Below are positions 41,555 through 49,939 of a stretch of 64,000 nt of DNA, piece by piece (within the stretch, counting starts at the first letter, position 1; each line of letters opens with the position of its first letter). The stretch is from Caballeronia choica (GTDB lineage Bacteria > Pseudomonadota > Gammaproteobacteria > Burkholderiales > Burkholderiaceae). A program made the position numbers and the translations under genes. The notes under the pieces were generated by a model. The model was not told the DNA's origin, did no database searches, and saw only the letters and a program-made list of their open reading frames with translations. The stretch is from assembly GCF_001544535.1 (NCBI RefSeq), contig NZ_FCON02000019.1, positions 1 to 64,000 of the forward strand. Direction: 5' to 3'.

Positions 41555-43684
41555 ATGAGAGTTGTGATTGTCGGAGGTGGCATTGGTGGGCTGACGACTG
41601 CTCTGGCGCTGCTGCGCCACGGCATCGAGCCGATTGTACTGGAGCGTGCCCCGCAGTTGACGGAGGTCGGAGCGGGCGTCCAGATCGCTGCAAACGGCAC
41701 GATCGTGCTGCGGGAATTGGGACTTGAACCGGCGCTGGCCCGGATGGCGACGGTGCCGGAACGCTTTGACTACCTGGAGTTGTCGACGGGGCGTCTGCTG
41801 TACGTCGCGCCGCTCGGCAAGGAGGCGGAAGCACGTTACGGCGCGCTGCTCTACAACGTCCACCGCGCCGATCTGATCGACTTGCTCGCGCAGGCCCTGC
41901 CGCCCGGTGTCATCCGCCTGGGCGCGCAATGCGCGTCGATTTCCCAGGACGACGAGGGCGCCTGCGTCACGCTGCAAAATGGCGAGGTGATTCGTGGCGA
42001 CGCCGTGATCGGCGCGGATGGCATCCACTCTGCCGTTCGCACGGCCCTCCGTGGACCCGAGGAGAAGCAGTTCGCCAACATTCTGATGTGGCGCTCGCTG
42101 ATCCCTGCCGACCGGCTCACGGGCCTGAAGTTGCCCGTAGCAGGGAACAACTGGTTCGGCGTGGGCAGGAATATCGTCTCGTACTGGGTGCGCCCGGATC
42201 TCTACAGCATCCTTGCGTCGGTGCCGGCAACCGAAGTAAGCCGCGAGTCGTGGACGCAGTCGGGGGACGTCGCGCAACTGCGGCGCTCGTTCGCGGGTTC
42301 CGAGCCGACTGTCCAGAAGATGCTGGAAGCCGTGGACTCCACGTTCATCACGGGGATGTACCACCGGGACCCGATCGAGCACTGGAGCACCGGCCGGATC
42401 GCCCTGCTCGGCGACGCCGCGCATGCGATGGTGCCCTACCTGGCGCAAGGCGCCTGCCAAGCGATCGAAGACGCGTGGGTCCTCGCCACCTGTCTCGAGA
42501 AACACGGACGGGCCGGCGTGCCGGACGCGCTGCTGGAATACGAACGGCGCCGGCAGCCGCGTACGACGCGGATCCAGGCGGGCGCGCGATTTGTCGTCGA
42601 CTGGGCGCACGAACCGGACGAGGCGCGCGTACGCCAGCGTAACGGACGACTCAAGGGACTCTCGCGTATCGATCCGCTCGCAGAGGCTTCGTGGTCGTTC
42701 GCCTGGGGGCACGACATTCTCGAGGCCGCCAAGCTGCCGCCCGGCGAGGTCGTAGGCTTGAGCGCGGCACGCGAAGGAAAGCGGATGGAACGCCCCGAGA
42801 GCCAGCGCGCTTTCGATCTCTGGAAGGGCGTGTTCAAGCCGGACGACATCGCTCGCGGCGACCGGGGGCAGCGTGCGGCCTACGAGCGCTTCCTTTTGGA
42901 GCAGTTCCCCGCGCCGGCAGGCACCGACGTGACGGACGTCGATCTCTACGGGGTGAGCTCGTTGCGCGTGATTGCAGCGGGAGCAGGGCAAAAGGCGACC
43001 GTGTTGCACTTCCACGGCGGCGGTTATGTGCTGGGTTCGGCGAAAAGCTCGGTTGAATACGCCAGCCGTCTTTCGCGCGCACTGAACGGTCCGTGCTACA
43101 CGGTCGACTACCGCCTCGCGCCCGAACATCCGTACCCGGCGGCATTCGACGACGCATTCAGCGCCTATCGCGGATTGCTCGCTTCGGGCGTCGATCCGTC
43201 GACCGTGTTCCTGAGCGGCGAATCGTCGGGGGGCGGTCTTGCCCTGGCGCTTGCTGCTGCGCTGCGCCGCGCGGGGTTGCCATTGCCGGCTGGCGTCATT
43301 GCAATCTGTCCGCTCACCGACCTCACGCTTGGCGGCCCTTCCGTCATCGCGAATTCGGGCGACGACCCGGCCGCGAATCGCGAGACGCTTTCCAACCTCG
43401 TCGCGTCGTACTTCCAGGGCCACGAGCCGACCGATCCGATGGTGTCGCCGCTCTTCGCGGACCTCGCGGACTTGCCGCCGGTATTCCTTTCGGCCGTCAA
43501 GGGCGAGGTGCTGGAAAGCGACACGACTCGCTTTGCAGAGCGCGCAACGGCAGCCGGGGCGAACGTAACGTTGAGGATGGTGGCCGATTCGGTTCACGTC
43601 TTTACGCTCTTCCCGTTCTTGCCGGAAACCGCCGGGACGCTCGAAGAAATCGGCCAGTGGAGCCGGCGCTTGCTTCGGGAGTAG
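41555..43684 (+). CDS. Fusion: FAD-dependent aromatic-ring monooxygenase + HSL-type alpha/beta hydrolase
   Basis: One open frame of 709 residues. Residues 1-395 are a class A flavin hydroxylase: GGGIGG (7-12), GADG (153-156) and GDAAHAMVPYLAQGAC (from 286), close to the salicylate/3-hydroxybenzoate hydroxylase group. Residues about 410-709 are a hormone-sensitive-lipase-type hydrolase: HGGG (487-490), nucleophile GESSGG (Ser557), the SDYR-like VDYRLAPEHPYPAA block, acid in the GEVLESD loop (648-656) and His681. ATG 41555 follows TGGAGAAACTTAAC. The enzyme could hydrolyse an aromatic ester and hydroxylate the released acid. No stop or frameshift separates the domains. Divergent TetR partner. 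Confidence 0.85.
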   Translation: MRVVIVGGGIGGLTTALALLRHGIEPIVLERAPQLTEVGAGVQIAANGTIVLRELGLEPALARMATVPERFDYLELSTGRLLYVAPLGKEAEARYGALLYNVHRADLIDLLAQALPPGVIRLGAQCASISQDDEGACVTLQNGEVIRGDAVIGADGIHSAVRTALRGPEEKQFANILMWRSLIPADRLTGLKLPVAGNNWFGVGRNIVSYWVRPDLYSILASVPATEVSRESWTQSGDVAQLRRSFAGSEPTVQKMLEAVDSTFITGMYHRDPIEHWSTGRIALLGDAAHAMVPYLAQGACQAIEDAWVLATCLEKHGRAGVPDALLEYERRRQPRTTRIQAGARFVVDWAHEPDEARVRQRNGRLKGLSRIDPLAEASWSFAWGHDILEAAKLPPGEVVGLSAAREGKRMERPESQRAFDLWKGVFKPDDIARGDRGQRAAYERFLLEQFPAPAGTDVTDVDLYGVSSLRVIAAGAGQKATVLHFHGGGYVLGSAKSSVEYASRLSRALNGPCYTVDYRLAPEHPYPAAFDDAFSAYRGLLASGVDPSTVFLSGESSGGGLALALAAALRRAGLPLPAGVIAICPLTDLTLGGPSVIANSGDDPAANRETLSNLVASYFQGHEPTDPMVSPLFADLADLPPVFLSAVKGEVLESDTTRFAERATAAGANVTLRMVADSVHVFTLFPFLPETAGTLEEIGQWSRRLLRE

Positions 43685-43690
43685 CGGGAC

Positions 43691-43723
43691 GCATCCGCCT
43701 GGTGCATGGCGCCAGGTGGATGC
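43691..43723. terminator. Hairpin just after the fusion gene
   Basis: GCATCCGCCTGG (43691-43702) pairs with CCAGGTGGATGC (43712-43723), 12 bp with one G-U, around a 9-base loop. It starts 6 bp after the stop codon. Likely a transcript end, though no U-tract follows. Confidence 0.5.
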
Positions 43724-43951
43724 AACAGGGCTCCAACGCGCCCTCAGCGGTGGCCGGGATGAAAGCACAGCATCCTGAATATCCCTCTGCTTCAGGTGCG
43801 AGCAAGGCGCACTCATGCAGCGCTGCCGGTTTCGAACAGGCGATACGCGAACTCGTCAACTCGGAATTTCCGGGTGGAGCGATGCGGCTGCGCTGCCTTA
43901 TATTATTGGACCGGTAGCTATAATCGATCCCACCTCCTGAGTGTGTTCGCC

Positions 43952-44824
43952 ATGCAACTCGACATTTTCGCCGACAGCCACGACGTCATGCTTCGCAACG
44001 ATGTGCTCGATGCGCTGCATCGCCGTTGTGCGGTCGATGCGCGGCTTGCCTGGCAACGATTGGTAGCCGAATATCCCGACGACGACAGCCGGGCGGCCCT
44101 CGCCATGCTGATCGATGAACTCGATCTTGTCGGGGCATCGCCCTTCGTCGATCACGGGGCGTTGGAAACGGCCCGCCGCCGGCTGGAAGAACAGGTCGAA
44201 CCAGCGGCGCGACAATCCTTCGGCGATGCGGCGGGCCGCACGTGGATCGCGTCCTGTTGGCGAACGCTCGCGCAGCGCGCGGCCGCCCTGCCGTATCGGG
44301 CCGATGCCAGCAGCAATCATGCAGCGCCGCTCTGGCTTCGGGCAGGTGACTGGGCTGCCGGCCGGGAAGCTATCGAGCGGATCGAGTCGTGGCGCCGCAT
44401 TCCGGCGCCGCTCGGCTGGATGGCGGAAGTGCGATATCGCGCGGAGGGGCTGGAGGCGGCGTGGCCGCTGCTCGCGGAACTCGCCTGGGTGTCGCCTGCT
44501 CGATTCGCGCGATTGTTGGCGCACCTCGCCGACGGGCCGCTTGACGCGCTGCATCGGAAATTCGACGCGAATTTCGACGGCGCCGGCGATGACACCGACC
44601 TCGCCTGGTTTCCGGCATGGGTGCTGACCGAGAAGGCGAGTCTGGCGACGCTGCTGCGCACCGCGCAGTCCTCGCTGCAGACGGCGCCGGAGCGAGGCAT
44701 GCGCTTGCTGCTGCAGATACTGAGCCTGGAGCGCGAAGGGCGCCAGCACGAACTGGTCGAGCCGCGCAAGACGCTGCGCGATCTGCACGCGGGACTGTAC
44801 GCAGCGTATATGAAAGCGCGATGA
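43952..44824 (+). CDS. Conserved hypothetical protein
   Basis: 290 residues, soluble, alpha-helical, rich in Ala, Leu, Arg and Trp. It begins MQLDIFADSHDVMLRNDVLDALHRR; this LF-DS-D-MLRNDV opening I recall from proteobacterial hypotheticals with repeat-like helical hairpins. No catalytic motif is visible. The start is uncertain: GTG at 43943 is an alternative and the ribosome site is weak. Tail to tail with the binding-protein gene at 44866. The preceding 267 bp (43685-43951) contains a hairpin and no convincing gene. Confidence 0.65.
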   Translation: MQLDIFADSHDVMLRNDVLDALHRRCAVDARLAWQRLVAEYPDDDSRAALAMLIDELDLVGASPFVDHGALETARRRLEEQVEPAARQSFGDAAGRTWIASCWRTLAQRAAALPYRADASSNHAAPLWLRAGDWAAGREAIERIESWRRIPAPLGWMAEVRYRAEGLEAAWPLLAELAWVSPARFARLLAHLADGPLDALHRKFDANFDGAGDDTDLAWFPAWVLTEKASLATLLRTAQSSLQTAPERGMRLLLQILSLEREGRQHELVEPRKTLRDLHAGLYAAYMKAR

Positions 44825-44865
44825 ACCGGCGCAACGCACGAGCCCCGTAGGTCAAGCGTATCCGG

Positions 44866-45600
44866 TCATGCCGCCGGCGCAACCGAAGCGCCCGCAATGC
44901 CATGTCTTGCCAGAGACGCCGCGACAAACCCCGACGCCTTCACGTCCTCGACGAACTGGCGGAGAACGTCCGCGGCGGCGTCGCCACGACTTTTCGGGAT
45001 TCCCATCGCCTGCTGAATCACCATGAAGCGCTGATCGAGCAGCCGAAGCCCAGGTGTCTTCGAGGCGTCCGCTTCCAGTTGCTGTTTGACGCCGGCGGCC
45101 ACCTCCAATCCTTGCTCGATGAACGTCTGGACCACCGTCGGCGACGACGGTGCGCGAACGATGTGCGCGTGCTTGAGCTCGCGCGAAAGGAAGAGGTCGT
45201 AGGCACTGCCTTTGCCCACGACGACCCGATTGCTCTCGGCGTCGACCTCGACATTGGTGTGGATCGCTGATTCGCTTCGAACCAGGTAGAAGCCTTCAAT
45301 CAAGACATAGGGTGCGGTGAATGCAATGCTCGCGCCCCGCAACGGGTCTACGGCAAAGAAGCCGATGTCCGCGCGTTCCTCGCTGACCGCTTCGACGGAT
45401 TTCCCCGCAGTGTCGAAAACGACCAACTCGATGTCGATCGCCAAACGCTTTGCGAACTCCCGCGCGAGGTCGATGGAAACGCCGAAAGGCTCGCCGGTCG
45501 CGGAATCCTTGTTGGCGAGGATCGGGTTGCCGAGATTGAGCGAGGCGCGCAGCTTTCCCGAAGGCGCAAACGCGGCAGCAATGGAAGGATCGATATTCAT
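44866..45600 (-). CDS. Family 3 solute-binding-like protein without signal peptide
   Basis: A 244-residue SBP_bac_3 domain: GKLRASLNLGNPILANKDSATGEPFGVSIDLAREFAKRLAIDIELVVFD, ADIGFFAVDPLRGASIAFTAPYV, and VVVGKGSAYDLFLSREL. No export signal is present from the ATG at 45600, and the frame upstream to 45657 adds none and starts at TTG. It is 61 bp behind the MarR gene in the same direction. A cytoplasmic or moonlighting binding protein tied to the 3-hydroxybenzoate system is suggested by position only. Confidence 0.75.
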   Translation of the reverse strand: MNIDPSIAAAFAPSGKLRASLNLGNPILANKDSATGEPFGVSIDLAREFAKRLAIDIELVVFDTAGKSVEAVSEERADIGFFAVDPLRGASIAFTAPYVLIEGFYLVRSESAIHTNVEVDAESNRVVVGKGSAYDLFLSRELKHAHIVRAPSSPTVVQTFIEQGLEVAAGVKQQLEADASKTPGLRLLDQRFMVIQQAMGIPKSRGDAAADVLRQFVEDVKASGFVAASLARHGIAGASVAPAA

Positions 45601-45661
45601 CGGGTTCTCGATGTAGTTCGGGCGGTCGCCGGCAACCAGGGTACCGAGCCTTGCCAACCGT

Positions 45662-46147
45662 TCAAGAGGACGCGTCGTTCGCCTCGCCCTGTGGCCCGCC
45701 GGCGTCGTTCCCCGCGTGCCCCACCAACACCTTCAGCATTTGCATGAAACGCGCACGGTCGGGCTCGGGCAGCGGTTCGAGCATACGCAATTGTGCCCGC
45801 ATCATCGCGGGCTGGACTTCCTCGAGTAACGCTTCGCCCTCGGCGGTCAGCGTCAGCAATCGCACGCGACGGTCTTCGTCCGAGGCATTGCGCTGCATCA
45901 GCCCGCGCTTTTCCAACCGGTCGATGACCCCGCCGATGGTCGACGTATCGAACCCGATCGACCGTGACAGCGTGCGCTGGTCGAGTTGCGGACGGTCGTG
46001 CACGGCCTGCATCGCCGCGTACTGCACAGGCGTGATCCCGTGCGCCTCGGTTTCCTCCAGAAAAATCGCAACCGCCATCTGCTGAAGCCGGCGGATGTAG
46101 TGGCCTGGCAAATCATCCAGATGGGGTGCGGCAGGTCGTTCGTTCAT
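45662..46147 (-). CDS. MarR-family regulator of the gentisate operon
   Basis: A 161-residue winged-helix regulator: LPGHYIRRLQQMAVAIFLEETEAHGITPVQYAAMQAVHDRPQLDQRTLSRSIGFDTSTIGGVIDRLEKRGLMQR, then RRVRLLTLTAEGEALL. Divergent, 105 bp from the 3-hydroxybenzoate 6-hydroxylase gene. MarR proteins are known to control 3-hydroxybenzoate hydroxylases (MobR of Comamonas), so an aromatic acid as inducer is likely. Confidence 0.85.
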   Translation of the reverse strand: MNERPAAPHLDDLPGHYIRRLQQMAVAIFLEETEAHGITPVQYAAMQAVHDRPQLDQRTLSRSIGFDTSTIGGVIDRLEKRGLMQRNASDEDRRVRLLTLTAEGEALLEEVQPAMMRAQLRMLEPLPEPDRARFMQMLKVLVGHAGNDAGGPQGEANDASS

Positions 46148-46198
46148 GGCGATGCGCGGCTCAGGGTAAACACGCTAACTTGCGACACATTTTATCAC

Positions 46199-46230
46199 TA
46201 TACTTTTCATCAGTGTACTCATCATGTGTA
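46199..46230. promoter_or_regulatory. -10 box and MarR operator candidate of the gentisate operon
   Basis: TATACT (46199-46204) is a good -10 box for the plus-strand operon. It is also the left arm of an imperfect dyad TATACT-N7-AGTGTA (46199-46217). The direct repeats TCATCAGTGTA and TCATCATGTGTA (46207-46230) follow. MarR binding here would cover the promoter and repress. Confidence 0.45.
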
Positions 46231-46252
46231 TGCGGTCAATCAGGAGACAAGC

Positions 46253-47464
46253 ATGACTCATTCGACTCTTCCGCTTTCGTCCCAGCCCGTCATCGTTGCT
46301 GGCGGCGGCATCGGTGGTTTGGCGGCTGCGCTGGCGCTGGTGCGCCAAGGCTTCGCCGTCAAGGTGCTGGAACAGGCGCCCTCGATCGGCGAAATCGGCG
46401 CGGGCATTCAACTGGGGCCGAACGCGTTCGCCGCCTTTGACGCGCTGGGCATCGGCGAGCGGGCGCGCGGCCGGGCGGTCTACACCGACGAAATGGTCAT
46501 GATGGATGCGCTCGACGAGACGACGGTCGGCCGCATCTCGGTAGCCGAGGCGTTCCGCGAGCGTTTCGGCAATCCCTACGCGGTGATCCATCGCGCCGAC
46601 GTACACGGCGCGCTGCTGGAAGGCGCGCAGGAAAGCGACCGCATCGAGTTCCTCACATCGACCCAGGTCGCGCACGTCGAACAGGACGCATCGGGCGTCA
46701 CGGTGTTCGACACGAATGGCAATGCGCACCGGGGTGTCGCGCTGATCGGCGCGGACGGCGTGAAGTCCGCGGTGCGCCAACAGTATGTGGGCGATGAAGC
46801 CCGCGTATCCGGCCACGTGGTGTATCGCGCGGTAGTCGACAAAAAGGACTTTCCGGCAGATCTGCAATGGAATGCCGCCGCCGTCTGGGTGGGGCCGAAT
46901 TGCCATCTGGTGCATTACCCGCTGCGTGGCGGCGAACAATACAACGTGGTCGTGACCTTCCACAGCCGCGACAAGGAAGAGTGGAGCGTGCGCGAGGGCA
47001 GCCGCGAGGAAGTCCAGTCCTATTTCACCGATATCTGCCCGCGCGCCCGGCAACTGATCGAGCTTCCGAAGAGCTGGAAGCGCTGGGCCACCGCCGATCG
47101 CGACCCGATCGCCCAGTGGACCTTCGGCCGCGTGACGCTGCTCGGCGACGCCGCCCACCCGACGCTGCAATACCTTGCCCAGGGCGCCTGCATGGCGATG
47201 GAAGACGCCGTGACGCTCGGCCAGGCACTGCGCGCAAACGACAACGATTTCACCAAGGCTTTCGATCTGTACCAGCGCTCGCGCGTCGCGCGGACCGCAC
47301 GCGTCGTGCTGTCCGCCCGCGAGATGGGCCGCATCTTCCACGCGAAGGGCGTCGAGCGGCTCGTGCGCAACGAATTGTGGAAAGGGCGCAAGGACGAGCG
47401 TTTCTACGACGCGCTCGAATGGCTCTACAGCTGGACCGCCGAGAACTGTCTCGCCCTTTCCTGA
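46253..47464 (+). CDS. mhbM: 3-hydroxybenzoate 6-hydroxylase (FAD)
   Basis: A 403-residue class A flavin hydroxylase converting 3-hydroxybenzoate to gentisate with NADH and O2. GGGIGG (17-22), GIQLGPNAFAAFDALGIGERA, VALIGADGVKSAVRQQYVGDEARVSGHVVYRAVV, and GDAAHPTLQYLAQGACMAMEDAVTL, then a terminal YDALEWLYSWTAEN that matches this hydroxylase subfamily. Start set by CAGGAGACAAGC. First gene of an operon whose following genes complete gentisate degradation, which makes the substrate nearly certain; salicylate 5-hydroxylation is the less likely alternative. Confidence 0.85.
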   Translation: MTHSTLPLSSQPVIVAGGGIGGLAAALALVRQGFAVKVLEQAPSIGEIGAGIQLGPNAFAAFDALGIGERARGRAVYTDEMVMMDALDETTVGRISVAEAFRERFGNPYAVIHRADVHGALLEGAQESDRIEFLTSTQVAHVEQDASGVTVFDTNGNAHRGVALIGADGVKSAVRQQYVGDEARVSGHVVYRAVVDKKDFPADLQWNAAAVWVGPNCHLVHYPLRGGEQYNVVVTFHSRDKEEWSVREGSREEVQSYFTDICPRARQLIELPKSWKRWATADRDPIAQWTFGRVTLLGDAAHPTLQYLAQGACMAMEDAVTLGQALRANDNDFTKAFDLYQRSRVARTARVVLSAREMGRIFHAKGVERLVRNELWKGRKDERFYDALEWLYSWTAENCLALS

Positions 47465-47511
47465 ACACCCCTGACCGAACCATCACCCCTTTGTTTTTTG
47501 GAGTTTCATCC

Positions 47512-48210
47512 ATGAGCTACGTCATCGAACCCGAAGCGCAAGTCGCGATTCCCGTTGCAGGCAGCGACGATCTTTTTCCGGTGCGCCGCATCTACTGCGT
47601 CGGCCGCAACTACGCCGCGCACGCGCGCGAGATGGGCTTCGATCCGGATCGCGAGCCGCCGTTCTTCTTCTGCAAGCCCGACAACACCATCGTCGTGGTG
47701 CCGGCAGGCCAGACGGTCGACGTGCCTTACCCGCCGCAGACCACCGAGTACCACCACGAGATCGAACTGGTCGCGGCGATCGGCAAGGGCGGGCGAGACA
47801 TTCCGGTCGACGAGGCCAACGAGCATGTCTGGGGCTATGCCGTGGGCCTCGACATGACGCGCCGCGACCTGCAACTGAAGCTGCGCGACAAGGGACGCCC
47901 GTGGGAACTCGGCAAGGCGTTCGACCAGTCGGCGCCGATCGGCCCGCTCGTGCCTGCATCGAAGATCGGTCATCCGACCGAAGGCGCCGTGTGGGTGCAG
48001 GTCGACGGCGAAGACCGCCAGCGGAGCGACATCGCCAAGCTGATCTGGTCGGTGCCCGAGATCGTCGCGAATCTCTCGACCTACTTCGAACTGCAACCGG
48101 GCGACCTGATCTTCACCGGCACGCCCGAAGGCGTGGCCGGCGTCCAGCGGGGCAACACGATGCTCGGCGGCATCGACGGCCTCGGCGAACTGAGCGTGCG
48201 GGTAGTGTGA
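47512..48210 (+). CDS. nagK: Fumarylpyruvate hydrolase (FAH family)
   Basis: A 232-residue FAH-fold hydrolase that splits fumarylpyruvate into fumarate and pyruvate. RIYCVGRNYAAHAREMG, FFFCKPDNTIV, the metal-binding YHHEIELVAAIGKGG (Glu pair), GYAVGLDMTRRDLQ (Asp) and IFTGTPEGVAGVQRGN are all present. The start follows TTTTTTGGAGTTTCATCC. The stop lies 2 bp before the isomerase ATG. Confidence 0.85.
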   Translation: MSYVIEPEAQVAIPVAGSDDLFPVRRIYCVGRNYAAHAREMGFDPDREPPFFFCKPDNTIVVVPAGQTVDVPYPPQTTEYHHEIELVAAIGKGGRDIPVDEANEHVWGYAVGLDMTRRDLQLKLRDKGRPWELGKAFDQSAPIGPLVPASKIGHPTEGAVWVQVDGEDRQRSDIAKLIWSVPEIVANLSTYFELQPGDLIFTGTPEGVAGVQRGNTMLGGIDGLGELSVRVV

Positions 48211-48212
48211 AG

Positions 48213-48857
48213 ATGGCCGCGCTCAAGCTCCATGGCTTTTTCAACAGCTCGGCCTCGTATCGGGTGCGCATCGCGCTCGGATTGAAAGGGCTCCCCTGGG
48301 AACACGTCGGCGTGAACATTCGCACTGGCGTGCAGAACGGCGCCGGCTACAAGGCGCTGAACCCGGCCGGTCTCGTGCCGACGCTGGAAGACGGGTCCGC
48401 TCGCATTACCCAGTCGCTTGCGATCATCGATTATCTGGAGCGCCTTCAGCCCGCGCCACGGCTCGTGCCCGAAGGCGGCACCGAGCGCAACCGGGTGCTC
48501 GAGATCGCCTCGCTGATCGCCTGCGACATTCACCCGTTGAACAACCTGCGCGTGCTCAAGACCTTGACGGGCTCGCTCGGCGTGAGCGACGCGCAGAAAA
48601 ACGACTGGTACCTGAACTGGATCACGCAGGGTTTCGATGCGCTCGAAGCATGGCTCTCCGATGAAGGCGATTTCTGTGTGGGCGACGCGCCCACGCTCGC
48701 CGACTGCTGTCTGGTTCCGCAGGTCGCCAACGCGCAGCGCATGAAGGTGGATCTGTCCGCGTACCCGCGCATCCTGCGCATCAACGATCAATGTCTGCGG
48801 CTGGCGGCGTTTGCCGATGCCGCGCCCAACCGCCAGCCCGACTTCGTCGCCGGCTGA
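48213..48857 (+). CDS. nagL: Maleylpyruvate isomerase, zeta-class GST
   Basis: 214 residues. It isomerises maleylpyruvate to fumarylpyruvate with glutathione. The zeta-GST signature is NSSASYRVRIAL (residues 11-22), then LNPAGLVPTLEDGSARITQSLAIIDYLE and C-terminal FCVGDAPTLADCCLVPQVANAQRM. A GTG at 48207 overlapping the previous stop (GTGA) is an alternative start two codons earlier. It sits between the hydrolase and the dioxygenase. Confidence 0.85.
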   Translation: MAALKLHGFFNSSASYRVRIALGLKGLPWEHVGVNIRTGVQNGAGYKALNPAGLVPTLEDGSARITQSLAIIDYLERLQPAPRLVPEGGTERNRVLEIASLIACDIHPLNNLRVLKTLTGSLGVSDAQKNDWYLNWITQGFDALEAWLSDEGDFCVGDAPTLADCCLVPQVANAQRMKVDLSAYPRILRINDQCLRLAAFADAAPNRQPDFVAG

Positions 48858-48872
48858 ATCGAGGAGCATTCG

Positions 48873-49901
48873 ATGTCCGATATCCAGACCCAGCGCGAGG
48901 CCTTCTACGGCCGCGCCGATAAAGAGCGCCTCGCCCCGCTGTGGACGCGCCTGAAGTCGCTCGTGCCCGAGGCGCCGGTGCCCGCCTGCGTCGCGCACCA
49001 GTGGCGTTACGAAGACGTGCGGCCTTATGTGCTCGAATCCGCTGAACACATCTCGGCGAAGGAAGCCGAGCGCCGCGTGCTGATTCTCGAGAACCCGGGG
49101 CTGCACGGCAGCTCGCAGATCACCAATTCGCTGTACGCCGGGCTGCAGTTGATCATGCCGGGCGAAGTCGCGCCCGCGCATCGCCACACGCAAAGCGCGC
49201 TGCGCTTCATCATCGAAGGCAGCGGTGCTTATACGGCGGTCGACGGCGAGAAGACGCTGATGGAACCCGGCGACTTCGTGATCACGCCGTCGTGGACGTT
49301 CCATCACCACGGCAATGAAACGGATCGCCCGATGGTGTGGCTCGACGGTCTCGACATCCCGCTCGTCGCACTCTTCAACAGCACGTTCCGGGAAGATCAT
49401 CCCGACGATGAGGCGCCGGTGACGCGACCTGCCGGCGATGCGCTCGCCCGCTATGGCAGCGGCCTGCTGCCGGTGGGTTACAAGGCGACTTCGCTCAACT
49501 CGCCGGTGTTCAACTACCCGTACGCGCGAACCCGCGAAGCGTTGCACGCGCTCACGCGCGCCGGAGCGCCGGACCCGCACGCCGGCTACCTGATGCGCTA
49601 CGTCAACCCGGTCGACGGCGGCTGGGCGATGCCGACGATGGCCACCACGATCCGCTTGTTGCCCAGGGGATTCACCACGCAAGCTTACCGGTCGAGCGAC
49701 AGTGCCGTGTTCGTCGTGGTCGAAGGGCGCGGCCGCCTGCAGTTGGGCGACGAGCGCTTTGAACTTGCACCGCATGACGTCGTGGTCGTCCCGGGATGGA
49801 TGAGCTACACGCTGGAGGCGCGTGAAGATCTGGTGCTGTTCAACTATTCGGACCGGGTCGCGCAGGAAAAACTCGGCTTCTTCCGCGAACAGCGCCTCTG
49901 A
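48873..49901 (+). CDS. gtdA: Gentisate 1,2-dioxygenase
   Basis: A 342-residue bicupin iron dioxygenase that opens gentisate to maleylpyruvate. The N-terminal cupin carries MPGEVAPAHRHTQSALRFIIEG with ligands His103 and His105, and a third His among 144-146 in TPSWTFHHHGNE. The second cupin ends VVPGWMSYTLEAREDLVLFNYSDRVAQEKLG. Length and motifs are those of the proteobacterial enzyme. Start after GAGGAGCATTCG. Confidence 0.9.
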   Translation: MSDIQTQREAFYGRADKERLAPLWTRLKSLVPEAPVPACVAHQWRYEDVRPYVLESAEHISAKEAERRVLILENPGLHGSSQITNSLYAGLQLIMPGEVAPAHRHTQSALRFIIEGSGAYTAVDGEKTLMEPGDFVITPSWTFHHHGNETDRPMVWLDGLDIPLVALFNSTFREDHPDDEAPVTRPAGDALARYGSGLLPVGYKATSLNSPVFNYPYARTREALHALTRAGAPDPHAGYLMRYVNPVDGGWAMPTMATTIRLLPRGFTTQAYRSSDSAVFVVVEGRGRLQLGDERFELAPHDVVVVPGWMSYTLEAREDLVLFNYSDRVAQEKLGFFREQRL

Positions 49902-49939
49902 TCGACGAACCGTCCACATAACTATTCAGGAGACGAGTC

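Noticed and set aside
43724-43917. Possible 64-codon ORF after the fusion gene
   Set aside because: No ribosome site, no family, and composition unlike a real small protein.
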